Both the position numbers and the translations under genes were made by a program. Shown in pieces: positions 6,681-13,586 of a stretch of 15,758 bases of DNA (position 1 is the first letter of the stretch; each line of letters begins with the position of its first letter). Below the pieces are notes generated by a model. That model saw only the letters and a list, made by a program, of their open reading frames with translations, was not told where the DNA came from and made no database searches. The stretch spans positions 1 to 15,758 of the forward strand of contig JAEEZP010000187.1 of assembly GCA_016291915.1 (NCBI GenBank), written 5' to 3'. This DNA comes from Prevotella sp. GTDB taxonomy: Bacteria; Bacteroidota; Bacteroidia; Bacteroidales; Bacteroidaceae.

Positions 6681-8465
6681 ATGAAGAAAACAGTTATAAT
6701 GCTGCTGCTGTTTTTCATGGCACAGATGACATGGGCCGTGAAAGCACAGAGAGGTCCTTCGAAAATCAAGCAGAAAGATGGGACAACCCTCACTATCCGC
6801 AGTTGGGGCGATGCTCATTTCCACTACTCCACCACGATGGACGGTGTATTACTCTACCACGAAGGGTACGACTATTTTATCGCCAAGGTAGAGAATGACG
6901 GAACACTGACGAGCACGGGTATCCTGGCACATAACCAAGACCAGCGTACAGAAGTGGAGAAGGCAGCCATCGCCAATCAGGACCGTGAGAAATTTTTCCA
7001 GCAGGAGGAAGAACAGCAGAGACAACGGGTGAGACGGAGAGAACCGGTAGTCGTTGACAATTCCTATTTCCCTCACTCAGGTAGTCCGAAAGCCGTGGTG
7101 ATCTTAGCTGAGTTCCAGGATGTAACCTTCCTGGACAGTGATGCAAAGAATGTATTCAACGAATATCTGAATGCTGACGGTAAGCCTTCCAACACTGTTG
7201 GTAATGCCTCCAACGGTACAGTATCCAGGAACCACGGTAGTGTAGCGAAGTATTTCAAGGACGTGAGTTTCGGTGCTTTTACCCCGCAGTATGATGTGTA
7301 CGGACCGGTAAAACTGCCCCAGAATCTGAAGTATTACGGGGCTGGTGATGATTATATGGATCGCTTCATCCCTAAAGTGTGTGAACTGGCAGATGAACAG
7401 GTGGATTTCTCCCAATACGACAGCAATAATGATGGAAGGGTGGATATCCTGTGTGTGATCTTTGCCGGCTATTCCGAAGCTACTGACGGTAACTCGTCCG
7501 ACTGCATCTGGCCGAAGGAGTCAATCATCAGTGGCGTAAACCGCGATGGAAAACAGATTTACCGATATATGGTAAGTGCAGAAAGGAATGCCACCCCAGA
7601 TAATCCCGGATATATCAACGGAGTGGGAGTATTCTGTCATGAGTTTTCACACTGCATGGGATTACCCGACTTCTACCCCACCACCACTGCTGCTCAAAAT
7701 GCTGCTAATCCAGGCATGGAATACTGGGATCTGATGGATGGCGGTGAATACGTGCGTAACGGATGGAATCCCACGGAATATACCGCTTGGGAGCGTGAGG
7801 CGATGGGATGGATGACCATCGACACATTGAAAGATGCAGGAACAGTGACACTGGCTGCGCTCAATGCCGGCGGCAAGGCATATCGTATCATGAACGATAA
7901 TGATGCGACCGGACATGAGTACATCATCATTGAGAATGTCCAGAAAACAGGATGGAACGAAAAATTGCTGTCATCTGGCATGATGATCACCCATGTGGAT
8001 TACAATGAGACAGCTTTCAAACTGCCGGAAAACCGTCCGAACAATGAGATAGGACACTCCCGTTATACCATCATTCCCGCAGACGGAGAATATCTCAGTT
8101 CTTATAATATTTATGATCCGGACCCCGACAATCCTAATGATAAGGTTCCCGAGGGTAAATATACCACCGACACTTATGAATCCAGCATGGCGAAGGATCT
8201 CTATCCCGGTCCGAACAACGTCACTTCCATCAGTAGTTTTACCATGTACACGGGAACGATGAACAAACCTTTCTATAACATCAAAGAGGAGAATGGCGTG
8301 ATTACTTTCAACTTCCTTGATGCTACGGGCATCAAGGGTGTGAAGGAGCAGACCGTTGAAGACAACAAGATCTATGCCCTCGACGGCACATTTATGGGTA
8401 CCGACCGTAATGTGCTGAAGAAAGGCGTATATGTGATTAACCGGAAGAAAGTAGTGATCAAATAA
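6681..8465 (+). CDS. Secreted M6 family zinc metalloprotease
   Basis: A 594-residue exported protease of the M6 (immune inhibitor A-like) family. Residues 1-22 form a signal peptide (MKKTVIMLLLFFMAQ...WAVKA). Cleavage before Q23 would fit the Bacteroidetes preference for Gln at +1. Residues 23-104 look like the propeptide. Residues 105-122 are rich in Q, E and R and include RVRRREP, a possible activation site. The catalytic zinc motif is HEFSHCMGLPD (320-330) with E321 as base. A calcium-loop-like DSNNDGRVD lies at 247-255. The last 30 residues (KIYALDGTFMG...KKGVYVINRKKVVIK) resemble the short sorting tail of type IX secretion cargo in Prevotella. The ATG follows a purine-rich leader. The natural substrate is unknown; roles in nutrition or virulence would be guesses. 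Confidence 0.92.
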   Translation: MKKTVIMLLLFFMAQMTWAVKAQRGPSKIKQKDGTTLTIRSWGDAHFHYSTTMDGVLLYHEGYDYFIAKVENDGTLTSTGILAHNQDQRTEVEKAAIANQDREKFFQQEEEQQRQRVRRREPVVVDNSYFPHSGSPKAVVILAEFQDVTFLDSDAKNVFNEYLNADGKPSNTVGNASNGTVSRNHGSVAKYFKDVSFGAFTPQYDVYGPVKLPQNLKYYGAGDDYMDRFIPKVCELADEQVDFSQYDSNNDGRVDILCVIFAGYSEATDGNSSDCIWPKESIISGVNRDGKQIYRYMVSAERNATPDNPGYINGVGVFCHEFSHCMGLPDFYPTTTAAQNAANPGMEYWDLMDGGEYVRNGWNPTEYTAWEREAMGWMTIDTLKDAGTVTLAALNAGGKAYRIMNDNDATGHEYIIIENVQKTGWNEKLLSSGMMITHVDYNETAFKLPENRPNNEIGHSRYTIIPADGEYLSSYNIYDPDPDNPNDKVPEGKYTTDTYESSMAKDLYPGPNNVTSISSFTMYTGTMNKPFYNIKEENGVITFNFLDATGIKGVKEQTVEDNKIYALDGTFMGTDRNVLKKGVYVINRKKVVIK

Positions 8466-8476
8466 TATTTATTTAT

Positions 8477-8525
8477 AACTTACAAACTCATCAACTTATA
8501 AACTCATAAAACTCATTAACTCATA
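8477..8525 (-). repeat. 8-bp AACTYAYN tandem array before the ABC-F gene
   Basis: Six octamers (AACTTACA, AACTCATC, AACTTATA, AACTCATA, AACTCATT, AACTCATA) run with one extra A at 8509 and end 2 nt before the ABC-F start codon. Read on the minus strand the units are GAGTTAAT, GAGTTTAT, AAGTTGAT and similar, the same family as the array after dnaJ. It fills nearly the whole 62-nt gap and stands where a ribosome-binding region would be. Confidence 0.8.
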
Positions 8526-8527
8526 AT

Positions 8528-10141
8528 ATGATAACAGTAACGAATTTGGCCATACAGTTTGGTAAGCGCGTGTTGTATAAAGATGTGAACATCAAGTTTA
8601 CCAATGGAAATATCTATGGTGTGATTGGAGCTAACGGCGCAGGTAAATCAACATTGTTAAAGGCGATCAGCGGAGAACTCGAGCCCAACAAAGGAAGTGT
8701 GGAGCTGGCTCCCGGTGAGCGTCTGTCGGTCTTGGACCAGGACCACTTCAAATATGATGAATTCAATGTGATGGATACCGTGCTGATGGGCCATCAGCCA
8801 TTGTGGCAAAATATGAAAGAGCGCGAAGCACTGTATGCCAAACCGGAGATGTCAGAGGAAGATGGTAACTTAGCTGCCGAACTGGAACTGAAGTTCGCTG
8901 AGATGAACGGTTGGGAGGCAGAGAGTGAGTCCGCACAACTGTTGCAGAACCTCGGTATCAAGGAGGAGCTGCACTATAAGCAGATGAGTGAGTTGTCTAA
9001 CAACGAGAAGGTACGTGTGATGCTGGCCAAGGCGCTGTTCGGGCACCCCGACAACCTGTTGTTGGATGAGCCTACCAACGACCTAGACTTGGATACCGTG
9101 CAGTGGTTGGAGGGTTATCTGAGTAACCTCGAGCAGACTGTGTTGGTGGTGAGCCACGACCGTCACTTCCTGGATGCGGTAAGTACACAGACTGTAGATA
9201 TCGACTTCGGTAAGGTAACTGTTTTTGCCGGTAACTACTCTTTCTGGTATCAGAGTTCTCAGTTGGCCTTGAGACAGGCGCAGAACCAACGACAGAAAGC
9301 AGAGGAGAAGCGTAAGGAGTTGGAGGAGTTTATCCGTCGTTTCTCTGCCAACGTGGCAAAGAGTAAGCAGACCACCTCACGTAAGAAGATGCTGGAGAAG
9401 TTGAATGTGGAAGAGATCCGTCCTTCCAGCAGGAAGTACCCGGGTATCCTCTTCAATATGGAGCGTGAGCCGGGTAACCAGATCCTGCAAGTGGAAGGAC
9501 TGAAAGCCACGGATACCGACGGCACACTGCTCTTCGACAACGTGAATTTCAATATCGAGAGAGGACAGAAGACTGTGTTCCTCAGTCATAACCCCAAGGC
9601 GATGACCGCCCTCTTCGAGATCATCAACGGCAACCGTGAGGCAGATGCCGGAACCTATAAGTGGGGTGTCACCATCACCACAGCCTATCTACCCCTGGAC
9701 AACACCGAGTTCTTCAAGAGTGACCTGAACCTGGTTGACTGGCTTTCACAATATGGCACTGGCAACGAGGTGATGATGAAAGGTTATTTAGGCAGGATGC
9801 TCTTCAAGCAGGAAGAGGTAGAGAAGAAGGTTAGTGTATTGTCGGGTGGTGAGAAGATGCGCTGTATGATTGCCCGTATGCAGTTGAAGAACGCCAACTG
9901 TCTGATTCTCGATACCCCGACGAACCATCTCGACTTGGAGAGTATCCAGGCCTTCAACAACACACTGGTGGGATTCAAGGGCAATGTGCTCTTCGCCAGT
10001 CACGACCACGAGTTTATCAATACGGTGGCCGACCGTATCATCGAACTGACGCCCAAAGGCACGATCGACAAACTGATGACTTACGACGATTATATTTACG
10101 ATGAGAGTATCAAGGAACAAAAAGCAAAGATGTACGAATAG
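8528..10141 (+). CDS. ABC-F ATPase, YbiT-like
   Basis: A soluble 537-residue protein with two ATP-binding cassettes and no membrane domain; ABC-F proteins act on ribosomes. The first cassette has Walker A GANGAGKST (34-42), Walker B LLLDEPTNDLD (177-187) with catalytic E181, and H-loop SHD (209-211), but a degenerate signature LSNNEK (156-161). A charged linker (about 243-305) includes RRFSANVAKSKQ as in E. coli YbiT. The second cassette has an intact signature LSGGEK (438-443), but its Walker A position reads LSHNPKAMT (352-360) and Walker B reads LILDTPT (459-465), with Thr replacing the catalytic Glu. One composite site should thus bind and hydrolyse ATP while the other is degenerate. It lies 62 nt after the protease and 43 nt before grpE. 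Resistance-type ABC-F function is possible but not indicated. Confidence 0.93.
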   Translation: MITVTNLAIQFGKRVLYKDVNIKFTNGNIYGVIGANGAGKSTLLKAISGELEPNKGSVELAPGERLSVLDQDHFKYDEFNVMDTVLMGHQPLWQNMKEREALYAKPEMSEEDGNLAAELELKFAEMNGWEAESESAQLLQNLGIKEELHYKQMSELSNNEKVRVMLAKALFGHPDNLLLDEPTNDLDLDTVQWLEGYLSNLEQTVLVVSHDRHFLDAVSTQTVDIDFGKVTVFAGNYSFWYQSSQLALRQAQNQRQKAEEKRKELEEFIRRFSANVAKSKQTTSRKKMLEKLNVEEIRPSSRKYPGILFNMEREPGNQILQVEGLKATDTDGTLLFDNVNFNIERGQKTVFLSHNPKAMTALFEIINGNREADAGTYKWGVTITTAYLPLDNTEFFKSDLNLVDWLSQYGTGNEVMMKGYLGRMLFKQEEVEKKVSVLSGGEKMRCMIARMQLKNANCLILDTPTNHLDLESIQAFNNTLVGFKGNVLFASHDHEFINTVADRIIELTPKGTIDKLMTYDDYIYDESIKEQKAKMYE

Positions 10142-10184
10142 ATTGGCATGGTTTTTGTTTACCACTTGAAAAAAGAATTAAAAA

Positions 10185-10847
10185 ATGAAAGAGAATATGA
10201 AAAACGATGAGCTGCTTGATCATGAAGAGCAGAATGAGAATGTGGAAAACAACGTGAACGAGGAAGCTGCAGAGAAAGAAACTGTGGAAACGGAAAACGT
10301 TGACAAAGAGGCAGACGGTCAAGAGGATGTTGACAAGGAGTCAACCGAGGATGCAACTGATGACAAAGAGGCAGCATCTGAAGAGAATGAGGAACAGTCA
10401 GCCCTTGACAAAGCCTTGGATAAGATTGCTGAATTGCAGGATAAATACTTACGGTCGGTGGCAGAGTTTGACAACTACCGTAAACGTACCTTGAAGGAGA
10501 AGACAGAGTTGATACTGAATGGTTCTGAGAAGGCAGTATGTGCCGTACTTCCTGTTGTTGATGATATCGAGCGTGCCATCAGCAATGGTCAGAACACCGA
10601 TGATCCCGAAGTCTTGAAAGAAGGTATGCTGCTGATCTACCAGAAATTCGAGAAGGTATTAGAGAGTCTGGGTGTTAAGAAGATCGACACTACCGATGCA
10701 CTCTTCGATGTTGACATCCACGAGGCTGTGGCTATGGTCCCCGGTATGGGCGATGACAAGAAGGGCAAGGTGATCGACTGCATCCAGACAGGCTATAAAT
10801 TGAACGACAAAGTAATACGTCATGCAAAAGTGGCGGTAGGACAGTAA
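10185..10847 (+). CDS. grpE: Nucleotide exchange factor GrpE
   Basis: A 220-residue cochaperone that releases ADP from DnaK. The core begins near residue 73 with the dimer helix (ALDKALDKIAELQDKYLRS), followed by AEFDNYRKRT (93-102) and VVDDIERAI (124-132), and ends in the usual beta domain (HEAVAMVPG, VIDCIQTGYKLNDKVIRHAKVAVG). Residues 7-72 are a strongly acidic, low-complexity tail containing three ten-residue repeats around DKE (39, 49, 59). At DNA level TGACAAAGAGGCAG recurs exactly 60 bp apart (10301 and 10361), with TGACAAGGAG halfway (10331). A second in-frame ATG at 10197 is an alternative start. It lies 10 nt before dnaJ. I see no CIRCE element, so heat-shock control of that type is not supported. 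Confidence 0.96.
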   Translation: MKENMKNDELLDHEEQNENVENNVNEEAAEKETVETENVDKEADGQEDVDKESTEDATDDKEAASEENEEQSALDKALDKIAELQDKYLRSVAEFDNYRKRTLKEKTELILNGSEKAVCAVLPVVDDIERAISNGQNTDDPEVLKEGMLLIYQKFEKVLESLGVKKIDTTDALFDVDIHEAVAMVPGMGDDKKGKVIDCIQTGYKLNDKVIRHAKVAVGQ

Positions 10848-10857
10848 ACAAGAAATC

Positions 10858-12021
10858 ATGGCAAAGAGAGATTATTACGAGGTCTTAGGGGTTGACAAAA
10901 ACGCTTCTGAGGATGATATCAAGAAAGCTTATCGAAAGATAGCCATCAAATATCACCCCGACCGTAACCCCGGCAACAAAGAGGCCGAAGAGAAATTCAA
11001 GGAGGCTGCAGAGGCTTACGATGTGCTGCACGACCCTCAGAAACGTCAGCAATACGATCAGTTTGGCTTTGACGGTCCTCAGGGTATGGGTGGCTTTAGT
11101 GGCTTCGGTGGCGGCGGCTTCTCGATGGATGATATCTTCTCTATGTTCGGTGATGTCTTTGGAGGTCGTGGCGGTTTCGGTGGCTTTGGCGGCTTCGGAG
11201 GTGGTCAGCGTCAGGCTGCCCAGCATCGTGGCTCCGACCTTCGTCTGAAGGTTCGTCTGACCTTACAGGAGGTATCCACAGGTGTGACCAAGAAGTTTAA
11301 GGTAAAGAAAGATGTCGTTTGTCAGCATTGTTCTGGCACAGGTGCCGAGAAAGGCAGCAGCAGTGAGACATGTGCTACGTGTCATGGCAGTGGTGTGGTG
11401 ACACGTACCACACAGAGTCTGTTCGGTCTGATGCAGAGTCAGAGTGTCTGTCCTACCTGTAATGGTGAAGGTAAGGTTATCAAGAATAAGTGTAAGTACT
11501 GTGGCGGCACAGGAATCGTCAAGGGCGAAGAGGTTGTGGAGATCAAGATCCCTGCCGGTGTGGCCAGTGGTATGGTGGTGAATGTTCCCGGTAAGGGAAA
11601 TGCCGGTATTCATAATGGTGTGGCAGGAAATATCCAGGTACTCATCGATGAAGAGGAGAACGACACCTTCATCCGTGACGGGCAGGATGTGATCTACAAC
11701 CTGTTGCTCGACTTCCCCACAGCAGCCTTAGGTGGCAACGTGGAGATACCTACCATCGAAGGAACACGTGTGAGAATAAAGATTGAACCGGGAACGCAGC
11801 CCGGTAAGACACTCCGTCTGAGGGGCAAGGGTCTCCCTGCCGTTCAGGGCTATGGCTCAGGAAGAGGGGATATCGTGGTAAACATCAGCGTTTTCGTTCC
11901 TAAGTCACTCAACAGAGATGAGAAGAACATGTTGGAGAAGATGAAGGACAGTGAAAACTTTAAGGGAGATAGCAGTACGAAGCGAACTATCTTCAACAAG
12001 TTTAAGAATTATTTTAATTGA
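10858..12021 (+). CDS. dnaJ: Chaperone protein DnaJ
   Basis: A 387-residue type I J-protein that delivers unfolded clients to DnaK and stimulates its ATPase. The J domain fills residues 4-69 with the essential HPD at 33-35. A Gly/Phe-rich region (about 72-116) includes FGGFGGFGGG. The zinc domain has four CxxCxGxG motifs with cysteines at 155/158, 172/175, 198/201 and 212/215. The C-terminal client-binding domains follow (RLTLQEV, PAGVASGMVV, LLLDFPTAALGG). All parts of a full DnaJ are present. It forms a tight pair with grpE; dnaK is not in the window. Its TGA stop (12019-12021) overlaps the first unit of a long 8-bp tandem array. Confidence 0.98.
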   Translation: MAKRDYYEVLGVDKNASEDDIKKAYRKIAIKYHPDRNPGNKEAEEKFKEAAEAYDVLHDPQKRQQYDQFGFDGPQGMGGFSGFGGGGFSMDDIFSMFGDVFGGRGGFGGFGGFGGGQRQAAQHRGSDLRLKVRLTLQEVSTGVTKKFKVKKDVVCQHCSGTGAEKGSSSETCATCHGSGVVTRTTQSLFGLMQSQSVCPTCNGEGKVIKNKCKYCGGTGIVKGEEVVEIKIPAGVASGMVVNVPGKGNAGIHNGVAGNIQVLIDEEENDTFIRDGQDVIYNLLLDFPTAALGGNVEIPTIEGTRVRIKIEPGTQPGKTLRLRGKGLPAVQGYGSGRGDIVVNISVFVPKSLNRDEKNMLEKMKDSENFKGDSSTKRTIFNKFKNYFN

Positions 12022-12146
12022 GTTGACGAGTAGACGAGTAAACAAGTTAACGAGTTAATAGTTTTTGAGTTTTTGAGTTTTTGAGTTTTTGAGTGGTCGA
12101 GGTATCGAGATCACGAGATTACGAGATTACGAGATCACGAGATTAC
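12020..12146 (+). repeat. Array of sixteen 8-bp GAGNNNNN units after dnaJ
   Basis: Starting with the GA of the dnaJ stop codon, the sequence runs in an 8-bp frame: GAGTTGAC, GAGTAGAC, GAGTAAAC, AAGTTAAC, GAGTTAAT (12020-12059), one 7-nt unit AGTTTTT (12060-12066), then GAGTTTTT three times (12067-12090), GAGTGGTC, GAGGTATC (12091-12106), and GAGATCAC/GAGATTAC five times (12107-12146). The first three bases are nearly invariant and the other five drift along the array. It is not CRISPR: units are too short and there are no spacers. Function is unknown. Confidence 0.88.
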
Positions 12147-12147
12147 G

Positions 12148-12168
12148 AAACTCTAAACTCTAAACTCT
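12148..12168 (+). repeat. AAACTCT heptamer array
   Basis: Three exact AAACTCT units directly follow the 8-bp array. One more unit plus AAAC lies at 12241-12251, on the other side of the hairpin element. The heptamer is the same, in another phase, as the CTCTAAA array behind dapA at 3147. Confidence 0.8.
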
Positions 12169-12170
12169 AA

Positions 12171-12240
12171 TTATCGTGCAAACCGAATGCAGTAAGCTTG
12201 CTTATTGCTGAGGTGCAGCCGATGATCACGGCGAAGCCGT
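12171..12240 (+). other. Double-hairpin intergenic element between heptamer copies
   Basis: About 70 bp, less AT-rich than the flanking arrays, sit between copies of AAACTCTAA (12162-12170 and 12241-12249). Hairpin 1 pairs 12189-12196 with 12201-12208 (8 bp including one G-T) around the loop CTTG, a stable RNA tetraloop type. Hairpin 2 pairs 12228-12232 with 12236-12240 (ACGGC/GCCGT) around GAA. AGGTGCAGC lies between them at 12211-12219. No coding sequence is seen. It could be a REP-like or miniature mobile element, or a structured folC leader. Confidence 0.45.
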
Positions 12241-12253
12241 AAACTCTAAACAA

Positions 12254-12261
12254 TTACTTTG
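12254..12261 (+). promoter_or_regulatory. Weak -7-like box just before folC
   Basis: TTACTTTG differs from TAnnTTTG at one position and is identical to the galM -7 box. No -33 TTTG is found. It ends only 7 nt before the folC ATG at 12269, so a transcript from it would be almost or fully leaderless. Confidence 0.25.
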
Positions 12262-12268
12262 GGTGATG

Positions 12269-13489
12269 ATGAATTATCAGGAAACCATAGAATATCTATA
12301 TCAGGCTGCACCTACCTTTCAGAAAGTAGGTGCAGCAGGTTATAAGGAGGGTCTTGAAAACACCCTCCTGTTGGATGAGCATTTCGGTCATCCGCACCAG
12401 TATTACACAACTATACACGTTGCGGGCACCAACGGGAAAGGTTCTTGTTCACATACCTTGGCAGCTATCCTGCAATCAGAAGGACTGAAGATAGGACTCT
12501 ACACCTCACCGCATCTAGTGGATTTCCGGGAGCGCATCAAGGTTAACGGCCAATGTATTCCCCAAGAGTATGTCATTGATTTCGTGGAGAATGAACGGGC
12601 TTTCTTCGAGCCATTGCATCCGAGTTTCTTTGAGTTGACCACAGCGATGGCTTTCAAATACTTTGCGGAAGAGAAGGTTGACATAGCCGTGATAGAAGTG
12701 GGGCTGGGAGGACGACTGGATTGCACAAACATCATCACCCCTATCCTATCCGTCATCACGAATATCAGTAAAGACCATACACAGTTCCTGGGCCATACGC
12801 TGCATGAGATAGCCGGTGAGAAAGCCGGTATTATTAAAAGAGGTGTACCTGTGGTTATCGGTGAGACCGTTCCTGAGACGAAGGATGTGTTCTTGAAGAA
12901 GGCTGCTGCCATGAATGCCCCTATCATCTTTGCTGAGGATTTTGATATCCTGCCGTATCAAGACTATGATTTCCAACTGAAAGGCTTTTACCAGGAGAAG
13001 AACAGACGAACGATCCTTTGTGCGGCTGATCAACTGCATCTGTCAGCTGATGCCATCAAGAAAGGAATGAGTGAAGTCTGTCAGATGACCGGTTTGTGGG
13101 GGCGTTGGCAACAGTTGCAATCCTCCCCTACTGTTATCTGTGACACCGGACATAATGTAGGTGGATGGGAATACCTGAGTGAGCAGATACGCAGACAACC
13201 CTGTCGCCAGTGTCGTATTGTTTTCGGCATGGTGGATGACAAGGAAATAGAGAAGGTCATGGCAATGTTGCCGAAAGATGCCGTTTATTATTGGACGCAG
13301 GCAGAGACGAAGCGGGCTGTTGATGTGGAAAAGGTTTCAGCTATCGGTCATCGTCTTTCTTTGCAGGGCACCAGTTATAGGGATGTGGCGAGTGCCTACC
13401 ATGCTGCCTTAAAGGATGCCGACGCCGATGATTTTGTCTTCGTCGGGGGCAGCAGTTATGTGGTGGCAGACTTGCTTTGTCTTTTTTAA
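12269..13489 (+). CDS. folC: Folylpolyglutamate/dihydrofolate synthase
   Basis: A Mur-ligase-family enzyme of 406 residues that adds glutamate to dihydropteroate and/or to reduced folates, using ATP. Counting from the ATG at 12269, the P-loop GTNGKGS is at 53-59, YTSPHLVDFRERI follows from 78, EVGLGGRLDCTN is at 143-154, ISKDHTQFLG from 166, and EKAGIIKRGVPVV from 184. The usual DGAHN of the C-terminal domain is DTGHN (292-296). FGMVDDKE (319-326) completes the set. GTG at 12263 and ATG at 12266 are in-frame alternatives; I chose 12269 because related proteins commonly begin MNYxET. A strong hairpin lies in codons 13-23. It is separated from dnaJ by repeat arrays and from galM by that gene's own promoter. 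Confidence 0.95.
   Translation: MNYQETIEYLYQAAPTFQKVGAAGYKEGLENTLLLDEHFGHPHQYYTTIHVAGTNGKGSCSHTLAAILQSEGLKIGLYTSPHLVDFRERIKVNGQCIPQEYVIDFVENERAFFEPLHPSFFELTTAMAFKYFAEEKVDIAVIEVGLGGRLDCTNIITPILSVITNISKDHTQFLGHTLHEIAGEKAGIIKRGVPVVIGETVPETKDVFLKKAAAMNAPIIFAEDFDILPYQDYDFQLKGFYQEKNRRTILCAADQLHLSADAIKKGMSEVCQMTGLWGRWQQLQSSPTVICDTGHNVGGWEYLSEQIRRQPCRQCRIVFGMVDDKEIEKVMAMLPKDAVYYWTQAETKRAVDVEKVSAIGHRLSLQGTSYRDVASAYHAALKDADADDFVFVGGSSYVVADLLCLF
12305..12336 (+). promoter_or_regulatory. Strong hairpin inside the folC 5' coding region
   Basis: GCTGCACCTAC (12305-12315) and GTAGGTGCAGC (12326-12336) are perfect 11-bp complements; a bulged C and three T-A pairs can extend the stem inward. It starts 36 nt after the chosen folC start codon. 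The left arm is also complementary over nine bases to AGGTGCAGC at 12211-12219 upstream, so two exclusive structures are possible. Confidence 0.55.
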
Positions 13490-13519
13490 CACTCCCATTC
13501 GTTTTTTTCTTTTGTTTCC

Positions 13520-13551
13520 TTTGGGTTTCTCATTATTTTTTATTTACTTTG
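13520..13551 (+). promoter_or_regulatory. galM promoter, Bacteroidetes -33/-7 type
   Basis: TTTG (13520-13523), a 20-nt spacer and TTACTTTG (13544-13551, one mismatch to TAnnTTTG) form the best plus-strand promoter in the window, about 35 nt before the galM start. It should drive galM and galK together. No operator is evident nearby. Confidence 0.6.
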
Positions 13552-13586
13552 CAGACAAAGGTTTATAAACTTAAATTTATTGCATA

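Noticed and set aside
10142..10184. Heat-shock CIRCE operator before grpE
   Set aside because: No TTAGCACTC/GAGTGCTAA inverted repeat is present in the 43-nt gap.
12020..12168. CRISPR array
   Set aside because: Units are 7-8 bp, directly adjacent, without spacers of constant length, and no cas gene is nearby.
12171..12268. A known riboswitch class upstream of folC
   Set aside because: The two hairpins do not match a THF or other riboswitch core that I can recognise. It is reported only as a structured element.
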